NCBI GenBank assembly: GCA_021816505.1
Contig: JAKAXS010000116.1
Span: forward strand, 1-7,826
Reading direction: 5' to 3'
Origin: Pseudomonadota bacterium
GTDB lineage: Bacteria > Pseudomonadota > Alphaproteobacteria > Rhizobiales > Hyphomicrobiaceae
Length of the DNA stretch: 7,826 nt
This document shows, one piece after another, positions 7,552-7,826 of the stretch (position 1 is its first letter; every line of letters begins with the position of its first letter). Below the pieces are notes generated by a model. It did no database searches. It had not been told where the DNA came from and worked only from the letters and a program-made list of their open reading frames with translations. The position numbers were made by a program, and so were the translations under genes.

Positions 7552-7580
7552 TAAACAGTCACATGACAGTTCGACGAAAG
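7552..7580 (-). promoter_or_regulatory. Candidate Pho box (PhoB binding site)
   Basis: Read on the minus strand, CTGTCAT (7569-7563) is identical to the PhoB half-site. It is followed after four bases by CTGTTTA (7558-7552, 4 of 7 matches) and preceded in the same 11-base register by CTTTCGT (7580-7574, 5 of 7). The orientation points to phoR. The site lies about 130 bases above the phoR start and ends 13 bases from the ppk2 start. I see no good -10 at the usual distance on the phoR side. Confidence 0.4.
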
Positions 7581-7592
7581 GGACAGGGCGGA

Positions 7593-7814
7593 ATGGCGAA
7601 GTCGACGAAGGCTGGCGGGGCGAACAAGGACGGCAGCTACAAAGGGTTCAACATCGACGACCCTGAACTGCCTGAAGATATTGCAGAAAAGGCTTTGACG
7701 TCGGGCGGCTATCCCTACGACAAGAAGCTGAAGAAAGCGGATTACGCAGACGAGCTGGATCCGCTCCAGTTCGAGCTTCTGAATTTGCATGCGCACGTTC
7801 AGAAGGAAGGCTAG
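7593..7814 (+). CDS. ppk2: PPK2-family polyphosphate kinase, N-terminal part ending at an in-frame TAG
   Basis: The frame encodes the N-terminal lead-in of a PPK2-family kinase (polyphosphate-dependent nucleotide phosphorylation). After a basic, Gly-rich start come DDPELPEDIAEKAL, then GYPYDKKLKKADYADEL and LQFELLNLHAHVQKEG. These match the PPK2 YPYD block and the LQxELLxLQ helix that precedes the Walker A segment. I start it at ATG 7593, with AGGG-type purines (7585-7591) upstream. An ATG at 7563 and a TTG at 7467 share the frame but lack such a site. The frame stops at TAG 7812-7814 after 73 residues, far below the roughly 250-300 of the family. The following codons (CTA ATC GTC GTT, LIVV) continue the expected beta strand before the FEGRDAAGKG motif. 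The gene therefore looks interrupted by a nonsense codon (or a sequencing error), and the rest lies outside the window. Confidence 0.75.
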   Translation: MAKSTKAGGANKDGSYKGFNIDDPELPEDIAEKALTSGGYPYDKKLKKADYADELDPLQFELLNLHAHVQKEG

Positions 7815-7826
7815 CTAATCGTCGTT

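Larger units (their letters stand above)
7422..7592. other. phoR-ppk2 divergent intergenic region
   Basis: These 171 bases hold no gene I can support. They contain the 11-bp inverted repeat and the Pho-box-like repeats listed separately. A perfect TTGACA at 7467-7472 on the plus strand has no acceptable -10 at 16-18 bases, so I do not call a promoter from it. Confidence 0.5.

Noticed and set aside
7467..7592. Upstream start (TTG 7467 or ATG 7563) for the ppk2 frame
   Set aside because: Neither has a ribosome binding site as good as that before ATG 7593, the extra residues are unlike PPK2, and the 7563 ATG lies inside the Pho-box-like repeat.

Overview
This is GC-rich bacterial chromosome, almost all of it housekeeping. 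The conserved order tsaB-rimI-fur/mur-plsC-miaB-phoH-ybeY, followed by the first codons of what is probably a corC/tlyC gene, is the block typical of Alphaproteobacteria of the order Hyphomicrobiales (Rhizobiales). The Fur protein has no C-terminal CxxC zinc motif, as in rhizobial Fur/Mur. I cannot name the genus from this window.

Layout: everything from 7421 down to 1 is on the minus strand. Read in the direction of transcription it is: a PhoR-type histidine kinase (7421-6063); tsaB (5995-5285) overlapping rimI (5288-4812) by four bases; fur/mur (4761-4315); plsC (4286-3405); a 166-base gap; miaB (3238-1850); a 160-base gap; phoH/ybeZ (1689-607); ybeY two bases later (604-41); and the start of the next gene (34-1). 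On the plus strand, diverging from phoR, is the N-terminal part of a PPK2-type polyphosphate kinase (from 7593). Its frame meets a TAG at 7812-7814, just before the expected nucleotide-binding core and just before the window ends.

The genes group into tRNA modification at position 37 (TsaB for t6A, MiaB for ms2i6A), ribosome and RNA maturation (YbeY, PhoH/YbeZ, RimI), phospholipid synthesis (PlsC), metal-responsive regulation (Fur/Mur) and phosphate sensing and storage (PhoR, PPK2). Three coding starts rest on non-ATG codons (TTG for phoR and phoH, GTG for miaB).

I see no previously undescribed system, mobile element, CRISPR array or RNA gene. The points that merit a second look are in the non-coding gaps and at the right edge. 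They are a Pho-box-like direct repeat between phoR and ppk2, an 11-bp perfect inverted repeat whose inner arm carries the likely phoR ribosome binding site, a possible near-leaderless promoter for tsaB, and the amber codon in ppk2.
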